Of a DNA stretch of 64,000 bases, positions 7,478 through 16,800 are shown piece by piece. Both the position numbers and the translations under genes were made by a program. The stretch's first letter is position 1; each line of letters opens with the position of its first letter. The notes beneath the pieces were generated by a model that was not told where the DNA came from, did not search any database, and saw only the letters and a program-made list of their open reading frames with translations. The stretch spans positions 14,133 to 78,132 of the forward strand of contig CAJUEW010000016.1 in NCBI GenBank assembly GCA_910585465.1, given 5' to 3'. Source of the DNA: an uncultured Lachnospiraceae bacterium (GTDB taxonomy: Bacteria > Bacillota > Clostridia > Lachnospirales > Lachnospiraceae).

Positions 7478-9232
7478 ATGTCAACGCACAAATATATTGA
7501 TAAAATTTGCTGCGTCCTGATTGCCCTCACTCTGCTGCTTACCATCTGCTTTATGAATGCGGAGGATTTTGGAGTCCAAGCTGTTTCAAGAAATGCAAAT
7601 TATACAGAAAAACTTTTCGATATCACTTTCGTTCACACCATTGATATTGTTATGGATGATTGGGATGGTTTTATTGAAAGCTGTGTCAACAAGGAATATA
7701 CCGCTTGTTCTGTGGTGATCGACAACGAAGCCTATAAAAATGTGGCAATCCGGGCAAAGGGAAATACCTCATTAACACAGGTGGACAGCTACGGTAATGA
7801 TCGTTACAGCTTCAAAATTGAGTTTGATCACTACGACCGCACAAAAAACTACTACGGTCTGGATAAATTAAGTCTGAACAACATTATACAGGATAACACC
7901 TATATGAAAGACTTTCTGACTTATCAGTTAATGCAGAGGTTTGGTGCGGACGCACCTCTTTGCAGCTATGTGGATATAACTGTAAATGGTGAAAGCTGGG
8001 GCCTGTATTTGGCTGTTGAAAGCATTGAGGAGTCTTTCCTTAAACGCAGTTACGGCAGAGATTACGGCAAACTTTACAAACCCGACAGTATGCGCATGGA
8101 CGGAGACCACAGTAATGGCGGCAAGTTCGATATACAGAATTGGACGGGTGAGCTGAATGAAGAAACCATATCGGAAATAAAAAATGCTTTGAATAAGCTG
8201 GATGATATGAAGCTTACAGACATTTTGGGTAAGCTCGGATATTCAAGTCTTGATGACCTGATAACAGCCCTGGAAAATGCCGGGAGTATTGATGATATTC
8301 TGAACGGTATTGACATTAAGAGTCTGTTCCAAGGAAAAGATCATCCAGGGGACCATCAGAGGGACGGAAAAATGATGCCGCCTGGCATGCCGGATGGTGA
8401 ACCTCCGGCGGACGGCAATTTTCAGGGAGATAAATTACCGGACACTGGCAGGTTTGGGGGCGCAATGGGAAGCGATGATGTTAAGCTTATCTATTCTGAC
8501 GATGAGTATGACAGCTATACCAATATTTTTGATAACGCCAAGACAGACATCACCAATGGGGACAAAGATCGTCTGATTAAAGCTTTAAAACAACTGAATA
8601 ACAGAGAAGACATAGATAAGGTTGTGGACATAGAGAGAGTAATTCGATATTTTGTTGTACATAATTTTGTCTGCAATTTTGACAGCTACACAGGCTCAAT
8701 GATTCATAACTACTATCTGTACGAAAATGACGGAAAGCTTTCTATGATACCATGGGATTACAATCTTGCTTTCGGAGGATTTCAGGGTGCAGACGACGCG
8801 ACAGCTCTTGTCAACTACCCGATTGATTCCCCTGTTTCGGGAGGAACCACAGACTCAAGACCGATGCTTGCCTGGATTTTCAGTAATGAGGAATATACGG
8901 AACTGTATCATGAATATTTTGCAGAATTTATTTCAGCCTGCTTTGACAGCGGATATTTCTCTGAAATGATTGATTCAGTAAAGGAAATGATTACACCCTT
9001 CGTTGAAAACGACACAACGAAATTCTGCACTTATGAAGAATTTCAGGCAGGTATTGATACACTGAAAGAATTTTGCTTACTTCGCGCAGAAAGTGTAAAA
9101 GGACAGCTTGACGGGGCGATAGCTTCAACCTCTGACGGACAGAAACAAAATAGCGTATCCTTGATCGATGCTTCCGGTATTAATGTTTCTGATATGGGTT
9201 CGATGGGAAATATGGGAAGGCCTGGAGCGTGA
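7478..9232 (+). CDS. CotH-kinase family protein, membrane-anchored or secreted
   Basis: 584 residues. An N-terminal hydrophobic segment (about 10-26) acts as signal or anchor. The CotH fold follows, with IRAKGNTSL, YGLDKLSLNN and the active-site region MIPWDYNLAFGG (near residues 424-435). CotH of Bacillus phosphorylates spore coat proteins; clostridial members also occur in non-coat settings. A Gly/Pro/Met/Asp-rich segment (residues about 287-330) interrupts the domain, with Gly/Met repeats again at the C-terminus. AAAGGAGGT precedes the ATG, 12 bases after DUF4956. Context suggests protein phosphorylation coupled to a VTC-type enzyme; this is inference. Confidence 0.9.
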   Translation: MSTHKYIDKICCVLIALTLLLTICFMNAEDFGVQAVSRNANYTEKLFDITFVHTIDIVMDDWDGFIESCVNKEYTACSVVIDNEAYKNVAIRAKGNTSLTQVDSYGNDRYSFKIEFDHYDRTKNYYGLDKLSLNNIIQDNTYMKDFLTYQLMQRFGADAPLCSYVDITVNGESWGLYLAVESIEESFLKRSYGRDYGKLYKPDSMRMDGDHSNGGKFDIQNWTGELNEETISEIKNALNKLDDMKLTDILGKLGYSSLDDLITALENAGSIDDILNGIDIKSLFQGKDHPGDHQRDGKMMPPGMPDGEPPADGNFQGDKLPDTGRFGGAMGSDDVKLIYSDDEYDSYTNIFDNAKTDITNGDKDRLIKALKQLNNREDIDKVVDIERVIRYFVVHNFVCNFDSYTGSMIHNYYLYENDGKLSMIPWDYNLAFGGFQGADDATALVNYPIDSPVSGGTTDSRPMLAWIFSNEEYTELYHEYFAEFISACFDSGYFSEMIDSVKEMITPFVENDTTKFCTYEEFQAGIDTLKEFCLLRAESVKGQLDGAIASTSDGQKQNSVSLIDASGINVSDMGSMGNMGRPGA

Positions 9233-9312
9233 GAACTCTCTGTTTTTAAGTCAGAGTGTGAAAAGGAAAATAAAAGCGGAATCCAGTACAACAACATTTC
9301 ACGGAAAAATTC

Positions 9313-9342
9313 TTGCGGGATACATAGGCAGAAGGGTATAAT
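9313..9342 (+). promoter_or_regulatory. Candidate promoter for the channel-RyR gene
   Basis: TTGCGG (9313-9318), an 18-base spacer and TATAAT (9337-9342) lie about 85 bases upstream of the ATG at 9428. The -10 box is consensus; the -35 is weak. Confidence 0.45.
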
Positions 9343-9427
9343 GTAAGAAAAACGCAGACGTCAGAAAATGAGAAAAAATCATCTGCACCTGCATCAGTAA
9401 GCGGTTTTAAATAAAGGACTTATCTAA

Positions 9428-11035
9428 ATGAGTCCTGAAAAGGATATAACAGATACTATGAAAACGAGAAAGAATTTCTACCTGTATTTGATTGTAGTGA
9501 CAGCGCTGGTTTATGTCGGTCTGCTGGCTATTCTTTATTGTTCGGAATCTGCAAGCAGCGATGCGGTGATCCGGACATTCGGAGATGCTTTCTGGTATTC
9601 GTTAGTAACCCTGTCTACTGTAGGATATGGGGATCTGATACCGGTAACCCCGCTGGGTCATATGGTGGGAATGATATTTCTGTTTTTATCTGCCGGTATT
9701 ATGATGACATTATTCGGAGCGGTAGTATCTTTTATTACGAGTGAAGGGCTGCCGTTCTTTATGCTTAGTCTGCAGCGGCATAAAAACTGGTATTATTTTG
9801 CCGATTACGGAGTGGAATCGAATACACTGGCTGCCGATATCTATAAAGAGGATCCGAATGCACTGATTATCTACGGAGAAAAAAGAAACGGTCAAAGTGA
9901 AATTCCTAATTATCCTTGTATCTATCTAAGCGCTTCTCCTCATAAGATTGTGGCAAAAAAGAGGAATACGGGAACAAAATGTAAAATTTTTCTGATGAAA
10001 GAGAATGATATTGGTGTCAATAGCCGGGCAGTCAATCTGCATGAATTACCGGTAGAGGTTTATGCAAGGACAACAAACGGGCAGGATAAGCTATCCGGAA
10101 ATATTAATTTTTTTCATAGTTATGAATGCTGTGCCAGACAATATTGGCGTTCCAAGCCATTATGCCGTCGTGAGAATACCATTGTGCTCATTGGATTTGG
10201 AAATTATGGCTCCAGTATTCTGGAGCGGGCCATATTAACCAATATCATATCAACAGAGCAGCATGTGGCGTATCATATTTTTGGCGATGCAGGAGATTTT
10301 TTTGCGGTACATTATCGTTTGGGCGAGGTGTTTTCACTGAACCAGGAATCCGGGGTAAAGGACTCTTTAATTTTCCATCATGAGACCTGGGCGGAAGATC
10401 GTTTCATTCTGGAGAAGGCTGACCGTATTATTATCTGTGAGGATGATGAGCAGAATGGCTGGAGTATTTTCTGGACATTGAATAAATACTATAGAATCTC
10501 CGGCCGCATTGACCTGCGAAGCAGCCGGAAGGCTCCTGGAATCTCTTATTTTGGGACAAATGAGGATATCTATACATCACAGCAGATTATCCGTACAGGA
10601 CTGAATAAAGCGGCCATTATGATTAATGAAATCTTCCGCAGGTCTGTTTCCTATCCGACTCTTGACTGGAATGAACTGGATGATCTTCACCGACAGTCTA
10701 AGATCGCGGCGGCAGATCATCTTTTGATGAAAACCAGGATTCTTCTCAATGATGAAACCATTACAGAGCTTACTGCATCCGCAGTAAAGAAAGCATATGA
10801 GAAATATTGTAAAACAAAAGATTCTGAGAGCTCAAAGGAAATGTACCGTAAACTGGATCATATGCGGTGGCTTCGGTTTTATATTTTTTATAACTGGAGT
10901 TGCGGTCCTGTTCGTAATGATGAGGCAAGACAGCACCCGATGTTATGTCCCTATGAGAAACTGACGCCGGAGCAACGGCGGGAAAGAGACGCAGCATGGG
11001 AGCTGATGGGAAGTATTTTTGCTGAACTTGAGTAA
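9428..11035 (+). CDS. Two-TM potassium channel with Rossmann-like domains and C-terminal RyR domain
   Basis: 535 residues. TM1 about 18-37; pore helix and K+ selectivity filter TVGYG (64-68); TM2 about 76-100. The cytoplasmic part has a first Rossmann-like region (about 115-140), a second with GFGNYGSS (about 257-264), and a final segment (about 476-535) matching the RyR domain: LDHMRWLRFYIF, GPVRNDEARQHP, PYEKLTPEQRRERDAAW. RyR domains were first described in ryanodine receptors. Bacterial ones are linked to ion channels and nucleotide-responsive systems. The protein is probably a ligand-gated K+ channel; the ligand is unknown. AAAGGA precedes ATG 9428. Confidence 0.87.
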   Translation: MSPEKDITDTMKTRKNFYLYLIVVTALVYVGLLAILYCSESASSDAVIRTFGDAFWYSLVTLSTVGYGDLIPVTPLGHMVGMIFLFLSAGIMMTLFGAVVSFITSEGLPFFMLSLQRHKNWYYFADYGVESNTLAADIYKEDPNALIIYGEKRNGQSEIPNYPCIYLSASPHKIVAKKRNTGTKCKIFLMKENDIGVNSRAVNLHELPVEVYARTTNGQDKLSGNINFFHSYECCARQYWRSKPLCRRENTIVLIGFGNYGSSILERAILTNIISTEQHVAYHIFGDAGDFFAVHYRLGEVFSLNQESGVKDSLIFHHETWAEDRFILEKADRIIICEDDEQNGWSIFWTLNKYYRISGRIDLRSSRKAPGISYFGTNEDIYTSQQIIRTGLNKAAIMINEIFRRSVSYPTLDWNELDDLHRQSKIAAADHLLMKTRILLNDETITELTASAVKKAYEKYCKTKDSESSKEMYRKLDHMRWLRFYIFYNWSCGPVRNDEARQHPMLCPYEKLTPEQRRERDAAWELMGSIFAELE

Positions 11036-11125
11036 ATACTTCCGGCTTTGGTATCCGGATGAAAAGGCATGTGCAGGGATTATAACCGGATTTTATATCA
11101 AGGCAAAGGATAAGGGACGGGTATC

Positions 11126-12433
11126 ATGAAGAATCTACAGGAAGCAATTAAAAATATTATTTACAGAACTGATAAATTTCCGGCAGAATCATTTCATATG
11201 GTGGAGCGGCATCCGGAAGAAGCAAAGCCATATCTTCATGCAGCCATAGACCGTGCGCTTGCTGACAAAGAAGAGCTGGATCCCAATTATATGCTTCATC
11301 TTTATGCATTGTTTTTCGCAGGAGAGTTTCATGATCAGGAGGCGTTTGAAAAGATTATTGCCTTATCCTGTCTTCCGGGAGATGTTCTTGATAATCTGAT
11401 AGGAGATACAGTAACAGAGGGACTGAACAATATACTATATAATACCTATAACGGGAACCTGGAGCTGTTAAAGGACTGTGTCCGGAATCCGGAAGTAGAT
11501 GACTTTGTCCGGGAAGCTATGCTGGATGTAATGGGACAGTTATATCTGGACGGCATTTTTGAGGAGGAAGAATTAAAAGCATACCTCAGGGAGCTGATTT
11601 ACCATAAAGAATTGATTGGCGACCAGATTTATACGAATCTGGCGGGCATAATCTGCCGATGCCATTTTGTAGATATGCTGCCGGAGGTGCAGTATCTGTT
11701 TGATGAGGAGCTGGCAGATGGATTTGTGTACGGCGAATATGACAGTTGTGTTGATATGATGTTTCAGTATGACGAGTTGGACAGTACATTCTGCCGTCCA
11801 TCCATGTCAGCGTCAGAGGAGCTGAAAGGCTACGCAATGTTTGAAAAAGAAAAGACAGAGAAGATTGTTCCGGATTTTGGACAAATGGCTAAAAATCTGG
11901 AACAGCCTGTAATAAATCCGGCTAAGAAATTAAAGGTGGGAAGAAATGCTCCCTGTCCCTGCGGCAGCGGAAAAAAATATAAGTTTTGCTGCATGAATAA
12001 AGAAAAGAAGGATTTCCAGAAAAGAACACAGTGGATAGAGAGCGAAGAGGAGCAGAAAAGATGGTTAAAGGACTATCCGGAGACAGAGGTCGAAAAACAG
12101 GAAGGCAGAGTGTATCTGGAGGATTATTTTGACAGTGAGAGTATAGCGATTGATAAGCTTATCTATCTGGCGTTGAAGCGCCGGGTAATTCCCATTTGGC
12201 AGGCAGAAGAAATCAGCCGTGTGCAAGCAAGAAGGAAGGCATATCTGTGGGAGGCATTCTCGAAATATATAAAAAAAATGAAAAAAGAAGGAATCCGGAC
12301 AAACAGTGAGTACGATAAAAAATATTCGATTCATTACAGGTGCAGCGAATGGCTGGAGGAGCTGCTGGTATTGATGGAAGGCAACAGGGAATACGACAGA
12401 TATGAAGAAGTTCTGAAATATTACAAAAAATAA
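11126..12433 (+). CDS. SEC-C motif protein
   Basis: 435 residues. The first 260 are acidic and helical, resembling a repeat or DUF1186-like fold, though I cannot assign it firmly. A SEC-C zinc motif follows at about 273-290 (GRNAPCPCGSGKKYKFCC), where the CxC and CC supply Cys ligands. A basic C-terminal region of about 145 residues follows with no recognised domain. The SEC-C motif in SecA binds zinc and SecB/ribosome; standalone SEC-C proteins are mostly uncharacterised. The gene starts 90 bases after the channel gene on the same strand and may be cotranscribed with it. Confidence 0.85.
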   Translation: MKNLQEAIKNIIYRTDKFPAESFHMVERHPEEAKPYLHAAIDRALADKEELDPNYMLHLYALFFAGEFHDQEAFEKIIALSCLPGDVLDNLIGDTVTEGLNNILYNTYNGNLELLKDCVRNPEVDDFVREAMLDVMGQLYLDGIFEEEELKAYLRELIYHKELIGDQIYTNLAGIICRCHFVDMLPEVQYLFDEELADGFVYGEYDSCVDMMFQYDELDSTFCRPSMSASEELKGYAMFEKEKTEKIVPDFGQMAKNLEQPVINPAKKLKVGRNAPCPCGSGKKYKFCCMNKEKKDFQKRTQWIESEEEQKRWLKDYPETEVEKQEGRVYLEDYFDSESIAIDKLIYLALKRRVIPIWQAEEISRVQARRKAYLWEAFSKYIKKMKKEGIRTNSEYDKKYSIHYRCSEWLEELLVLMEGNREYDRYEEVLKYYKK

Positions 12434-12467
12434 GGTTCATAATGTATTTTACCTGGAGGTGACAGAA

Positions 12468-13787
12468 ATGGAGCAGCTCAGTCTGTTCGATGACCGTGAA
12501 AAAAGCGCGCCGCTGGCCAGCCGTCTCAGACCGGAATCGCTGGATGAATATATAGGGCAGAAGCATTTGCTTGGATCGGGAAAAATACTTCGTCAGCTTA
12601 TTGATAAGGATCAAATATCTTCTATGATATTCTGGGGCCCACCCGGAGTAGGTAAGACAACGCTTGCCCGCATTATTGCCCGGCGGACCAGAGCATCTTT
12701 TATAGAGTTCAGCGCTGTGACCAGCGGCATTAAGGAGATTAAGGAAGTGATGGTTCAGGCAGAGCAGAACAGACGGCTGGGAATACGGACGCTTTTGTTT
12801 ACTGATGAGATCCATCGCTTTAATAAAGCTCAGCAGGATGCGTTTCTTCCTTATGTGGAAAAAGGAAGCATTATTCTGATAGGTGCAACTACAGAGAATC
12901 CATCCTTTGAGATTAATTCTGCTCTTCTGTCCCGGTGCAGAGTATTTGTGCTGAAGGCGCTTGGAGAGGAGGAACTATATGAGCTCTTGATTCATGCTCT
13001 TAAGAGTTCCAGAGGTCTGGGAGATATGAATATTTTGATAGAGGAGGAGCATTTAAAGGTAATTGCCCGTTTTTCAAACGGGGACGCGCGGACGGCGCTG
13101 AATACGTTGGAGATGGCTGTGCTGAACGGGGAGATGGACGGACTTGGAGGTATTCATGTAAATGAAGAGGTTCTCTCTCAGTGTATGAACAGACGTTCTC
13201 TTTTGTATGATAAAAATGGAGAGGAGCACTACAATCTTATATCTGCTCTTCATAAATCCATGAGAAACAGTGATCCGGACGCGGCAGTATACTGGCTGTG
13301 CAGGATGCTGGACGGAGGAGAGGATCCTTTATATATTGCCAGAAGACTTGTCCGTTTTGCCAGCGAGGATGTGGGAATGGCAGATTCCCAGGCTCTTCAG
13401 GTAACTGTAGCAGCCTATCAGGCGTGTCATTTTTTAGGGCTTCCGGAGTGCGATGTTCATCTGACCCATGCAGTTGTATATCTATCCATGGCTCCTAAGT
13501 CCAATGCGCTTTATGCGGCCTGTGAGGCATGTAAAAAGGATGTAAGAGAGCTTCCGGCAGAACCGGTACCGCTGCAGATCTGCAATGCGCCGACGCAGCT
13601 TATGAAGGATCTGGATTATGGGCAGGGTTACATTTACGCACATGATACGGAGGAAAAGCTGTCAAAGATGAAATGTCTTCCAGACAGCTTAGATGGACGC
13701 AGATATTATTATCCGACGCAGGAAGGGAAGGAACAGAGGGTAAAAGAAAGTCTGGAAAGGATTCTGGCATGGAAGGCAGAGGAATAG
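12468..13787 (+). CDS. rarA: Replication-associated recombination protein A (AAA ATPase)
   Basis: 439 residues. N-terminal LSLFDDREKSAPLASRLRP; Walker A GPPGVGKTT; Walker B LLFTDEIHRFNKAQQD; sensor region GATTENPSFEINSALLSRC; arginine-rich and MgsA tetramerisation C-terminal domains ending in the YYYPT motif. RarA/MgsA acts at stalled replication forks. ATG 12468 has TGGAGGT 7 bases upstream; an in-frame GTG at 12459 overlaps that site and is rejected. Confidence 0.97.
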   Translation: MEQLSLFDDREKSAPLASRLRPESLDEYIGQKHLLGSGKILRQLIDKDQISSMIFWGPPGVGKTTLARIIARRTRASFIEFSAVTSGIKEIKEVMVQAEQNRRLGIRTLLFTDEIHRFNKAQQDAFLPYVEKGSIILIGATTENPSFEINSALLSRCRVFVLKALGEEELYELLIHALKSSRGLGDMNILIEEEHLKVIARFSNGDARTALNTLEMAVLNGEMDGLGGIHVNEEVLSQCMNRRSLLYDKNGEEHYNLISALHKSMRNSDPDAAVYWLCRMLDGGEDPLYIARRLVRFASEDVGMADSQALQVTVAAYQACHFLGLPECDVHLTHAVVYLSMAPKSNALYAACEACKKDVRELPAEPVPLQICNAPTQLMKDLDYGQGYIYAHDTEEKLSKMKCLPDSLDGRRYYYPTQEGKEQRVKESLERILAWKAEE

Positions 13788-13795
13788 AAGAAAAA

Positions 13796-13833
13796 CCCGG
13801 AAGCTGCATCCAGAAGGTCCGCGGCATTCCGGG
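13796..13833 (-). terminator. Terminator between the convergent rarA and threonine aldolase genes
   Basis: CCCGGAAGCTGC (13796-13807) pairs with GCGGCATTCCGGG (13821-13833), with one G-U and one bulged A. On the minus strand it is followed by TTTTTCTTC, fitting the end of the aldolase transcript. The plus-strand T-run is poor. Confidence 0.7.
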
Positions 13834-13843
13834 CCTGGAGATT

Positions 13844-14869
13844 TTATAATATTTCCATCAGACTGACAATATCTTCTTTTTTTGTTGCCCAGCTTGTAGC
13901 AAAACGGACAATAGTATGGCTGTCATCCGGCTTTTCCCAGAAGCTGAATGCCACATGCTTTCTCAATCGTTCTATTTCTGTATCTTCCATAAGGATAAAC
14001 TGCTGGTTGGTAGGCGATTCCAGATAGAAGGTACAGCCTTTTTCATATAATCCTTTTTTCATAAGCTCTGCCATATCAATAGCGTGACGGCTGATTCGGA
14101 AATACAGATTATCCGTGAACAGGGTATCAAACTGAATACCGAGCAGACGTCCCTTTGCTAAAAGCGCGCCGTGCTGTTTGATACAGGTGGTAAAATGCTT
14201 CGGCGTATTGTGACGGGTAAACACGACGGCTTCCCCGCACAGGGCGCCTACCTTGGTTCCTCCGATATAGAAAACATCGCAGCATTCCGCAATCAGGGGA
14301 AGTGTAACATCTGTATGAAGGCTCATCAGTCCATAGCCAAGACGCGCTCCGTCCAGATAGAGAGGAATCTGATGGGATCTGCAGATACAGGAAATATTTT
14401 CCAGCTCCGTCCTGCTGTACAGAGTACCGTATTCCGTCGGGTGAGAGAGATATACCATTCCCGGAAACACCATATGTTCATGATTTGCATCCTGCCAGAA
14501 ATTTCTGAGGAACGCTTCCAGATCCTCTGCATGGATTTTTCCCTCATACTGAGGAAGCTCCAGTACCTTATGCCCGGTATATTCAACAGCACCTGCCTCA
14601 TGGACGCTGATATGTCCGGTTACAGCGGCAATGACACCCTCATAGGGAGCCAGCATAGCGTCAATTATGATCTGATTTGTCTGGGTTCCTCCGGTAAGAA
14701 AATAAATATCCGCGTCGGGGCATTTGCATGCGGCTTTAATTTTTTCCTTTGCCCTTTCACAGTAGCAGTCCGTTCCATAACCGGATAATTGTTCCATGTT
14801 AGTTTCTAAAAGACGTTTCAGTATTTGCTCGTGGGCGCCTTCAATGTAGTCACTTTCAAAGGATAACAT
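13844..14869 (-). CDS. ltaE: Low-specificity threonine aldolase, PLP-dependent
   Basis: 341 residues of the beta-eliminating lyase/threonine aldolase fold (PLP fold type I). Visible: GGTQTNQIIIDAML, HEAGAVEYTGHKV, the Asp that binds the PLP ring in YLDGARLGYG, and the Schiff-base lysine in FYIGGTKVGALCGEA. It splits threonine or allo-threonine into glycine and acetaldehyde. Monocistronic, facing rarA. The ATG at 14869 lies just after a GGGGAA-type ribosome binding site read on the minus strand. Confidence 0.93.
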   Translation of the reverse strand: MLSFESDYIEGAHEQILKRLLETNMEQLSGYGTDCYCERAKEKIKAACKCPDADIYFLTGGTQTNQIIIDAMLAPYEGVIAAVTGHISVHEAGAVEYTGHKVLELPQYEGKIHAEDLEAFLRNFWQDANHEHMVFPGMVYLSHPTEYGTLYSRTELENISCICRSHQIPLYLDGARLGYGLMSLHTDVTLPLIAECCDVFYIGGTKVGALCGEAVVFTRHNTPKHFTTCIKQHGALLAKGRLLGIQFDTLFTDNLYFRISRHAIDMAELMKKGLYEKGCTFYLESPTNQQFILMEDTEIERLRKHVAFSFWEKPDDSHTIVRFATSWATKKEDIVSLMEIL

Positions 14870-14972
14870 ATTTCATTCCCCTTTCTTTTACAATATTTTA
14901 GCATTTGACCGGGGGATGGTCAATAAAATAGGACGGTTTTATATATCCCTGAAAAGCGCCTGAAGTCTTTCA

Positions 14973-16079
14973 TTATAATTGGGACTTTAATTCTTCCCGG
15001 CTCATGACAGCCTCTATATATTCATAATTCCCCGCGTCATAGGATGCACATTCCTCATCCGTAGCCTCTGAACCGTTGATGTAGCTTACACTGTAGTGCC
15101 CGATAGATGCTGCTTCATTCTCATCAGGAATCCCGTTCTCATTCACATCGTCAAAATTATATGTCTCTATTTGTGCCATAATATCCATAGAATACTCATT
15201 GCTGACAGCCATATAGGTGGTGTAAAGAATAGCCCCGGCAAAGTCATTGTTATAGTTTCTCAGACTGTTTTTTCCCGGAGAGTATTCATATCCTGCGTTT
15301 CCCATGGCTCCATACGGCCAGTGGTTCATCAGGGTATATATTCTTCCATTGTTATATGTATACAGGCTTGTATGATAGCCGTTGACTCCGGCGACCAGCT
15401 CGGGTATGTCATTATCGTCAAAATAAATTAAATTATATCTTTTTTCTTCTGTGTCTTCCAGCTCATGCAGCCGGCTTACCATTTCATATGCTTCCTGATA
15501 GCTGCTAAACTCCCCGTTTCTTTTCCCGTTCGATAAAAAACTGCGGATTTCAGGAATGGACAATGGCTCCACCTGGTTTGTTATATTGTCTGATAGCTGT
15601 TCCTGTGAGATAAATTGTCTTTCATAATCCTCTGCATCGGCATCAAAGCCATAATAAACAACTGCAAAACTTGTGCTGCCGTATGTTTCAATCAGCAGAA
15701 TATCGGTATTACCGTCATAATTAATATCATAAAAGGTTACGGCATCCAGACTGCTGAATTTTTCTTCGGACAATCCATCCGGGACATATGAGGGGATATC
15801 TGCGAGCACCTTATTGTCCTGAATGATCTGTATATGAAAATCCTGGTTTTCCTCTGAAGGTGCAAAAGGGACAAAATAAACCTTCCCGTTATACTGGCTG
15901 AGTTCAACCTCAAAGGTCTGTTCAGTTATGCGGCTTTCTCCAAAGCTCTTTTTCTTTTCTTCTGAAACATTCTCAGATATTTGAGGTTCTTTTTCCTTTG
16001 TATCCTGTGTCTGTCCGCATGCTGTCAATATTCCTGTAATAAACAGCACAAAAACAAAAGATCGAATTTTTTTAAACAT
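14973..16079 (-). CDS. Secreted lipoprotein of unknown function
   Basis: 368 residues starting MFKKIRSFVFVLF with a lipobox ending LTAC, so probably anchored on the outer membrane face. The mature protein is acidic. It has VCBS/FG-GAP-like segments (DINYDGNTDILLIETYGS; FDDNDIPELVAG) and a calcium-loop-like DVNENGIPDENE. Proteins of this make-up are common in Lachnospiraceae, with no assigned function. The start at 16079 has GGAGGT 7 bases upstream; an upstream TTG overlaps it. Monocistronic between the threonine aldolase and spmB. Confidence 0.85.
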   Translation of the reverse strand: MFKKIRSFVFVLFITGILTACGQTQDTKEKEPQISENVSEEKKKSFGESRITEQTFEVELSQYNGKVYFVPFAPSEENQDFHIQIIQDNKVLADIPSYVPDGLSEEKFSSLDAVTFYDINYDGNTDILLIETYGSTSFAVVYYGFDADAEDYERQFISQEQLSDNITNQVEPLSIPEIRSFLSNGKRNGEFSSYQEAYEMVSRLHELEDTEEKRYNLIYFDDNDIPELVAGVNGYHTSLYTYNNGRIYTLMNHWPYGAMGNAGYEYSPGKNSLRNYNNDFAGAILYTTYMAVSNEYSMDIMAQIETYNFDDVNENGIPDENEAASIGHYSVSYINGSEATDEECASYDAGNYEYIEAVMSREELKSQL

Positions 16080-16207
16080 AGAATTAACCTCCAAATAAAA
16101 TTCTCAAAGTCTTGCTGCCAGGGGCAGCAGGAGGGGGATATTCTCCGGCCTTCGGGCATACATTAGTATGAATATACGTTATTTGTGTGAAGGAGCTGGT
16201 ACAGCAT

Positions 16208-16732
16208 ATGACTTTTTTCTATTATTTGTCCGACTTTATAATCCCTGTCATTATTTTTTATATCATTGCCTATGCCCTGACAGAAAAAGTCCATGTCTAT
16301 GATGAATTTGTTACGGGCGCTGCAGACGGGCTTAAAACAGTCTTAAAAATTATGCCGACTTTGGTGGGGCTGATGGCTGCAGTCGGTATGCTGCGGGCCT
16401 CTGGCTTCCTGGATTTTGTAGCGCAGAATTTAATGGGTGTGGCGGCGCTTCTGCATTTTCCGGTGCAGCTGATTCCTCTGGCAATTATCCGCCTGTTTTC
16501 TTCTTCCGCGGCCACTTCTCTGGCTCTGGATATCTATAAATCTTACGGGACAGATTCCTATATTGGCTTGATTGCATCTATTATGATGGGATGTACGGAG
16601 ACCGTTTTTTATACCATGAGCGTTTATTTTCTGACTGCCAAGGTGACAAAAACCCGTTGGACGCTGGCCGGGGCCCTTATCAGTACCTTCGCGGGAATAG
16701 CGGCAAGCGTAGTGCTGGCAGGCCGGATCTGA
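16208..16732 (+). CDS. spmB: Spore maturation protein B
   Basis: 174 residues starting MTFFYYLSDFIIPVIIFYII. Three or four membrane segments, with the family blocks IMPTLVGLMAAVGMLRASG, LFSSSAATSLALDIYKSYGTDS and MGCTETVFYTMSVYF. It works with SpmA in spore core dehydration. ATG 16208 matches the family N-terminus; AAGGAG lies 12 bases upstream, a rather long spacing. The in-frame GTG at 16187 is rejected because it precedes the ribosome binding site. The usual partner spmA is 15.4 kb upstream on the same strand. Confidence 0.95.
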   Translation: MTFFYYLSDFIIPVIIFYIIAYALTEKVHVYDEFVTGAADGLKTVLKIMPTLVGLMAAVGMLRASGFLDFVAQNLMGVAALLHFPVQLIPLAIIRLFSSSAATSLALDIYKSYGTDSYIGLIASIMMGCTETVFYTMSVYFLTAKVTKTRWTLAGALISTFAGIAASVVLAGRI

Positions 16733-16800
16733 TGCCTTTTGTCAGCTTCTGATTTTTAAGCTATGATGTGCTGCTTTCACAAAAAGTAAACGGGCAGCAT

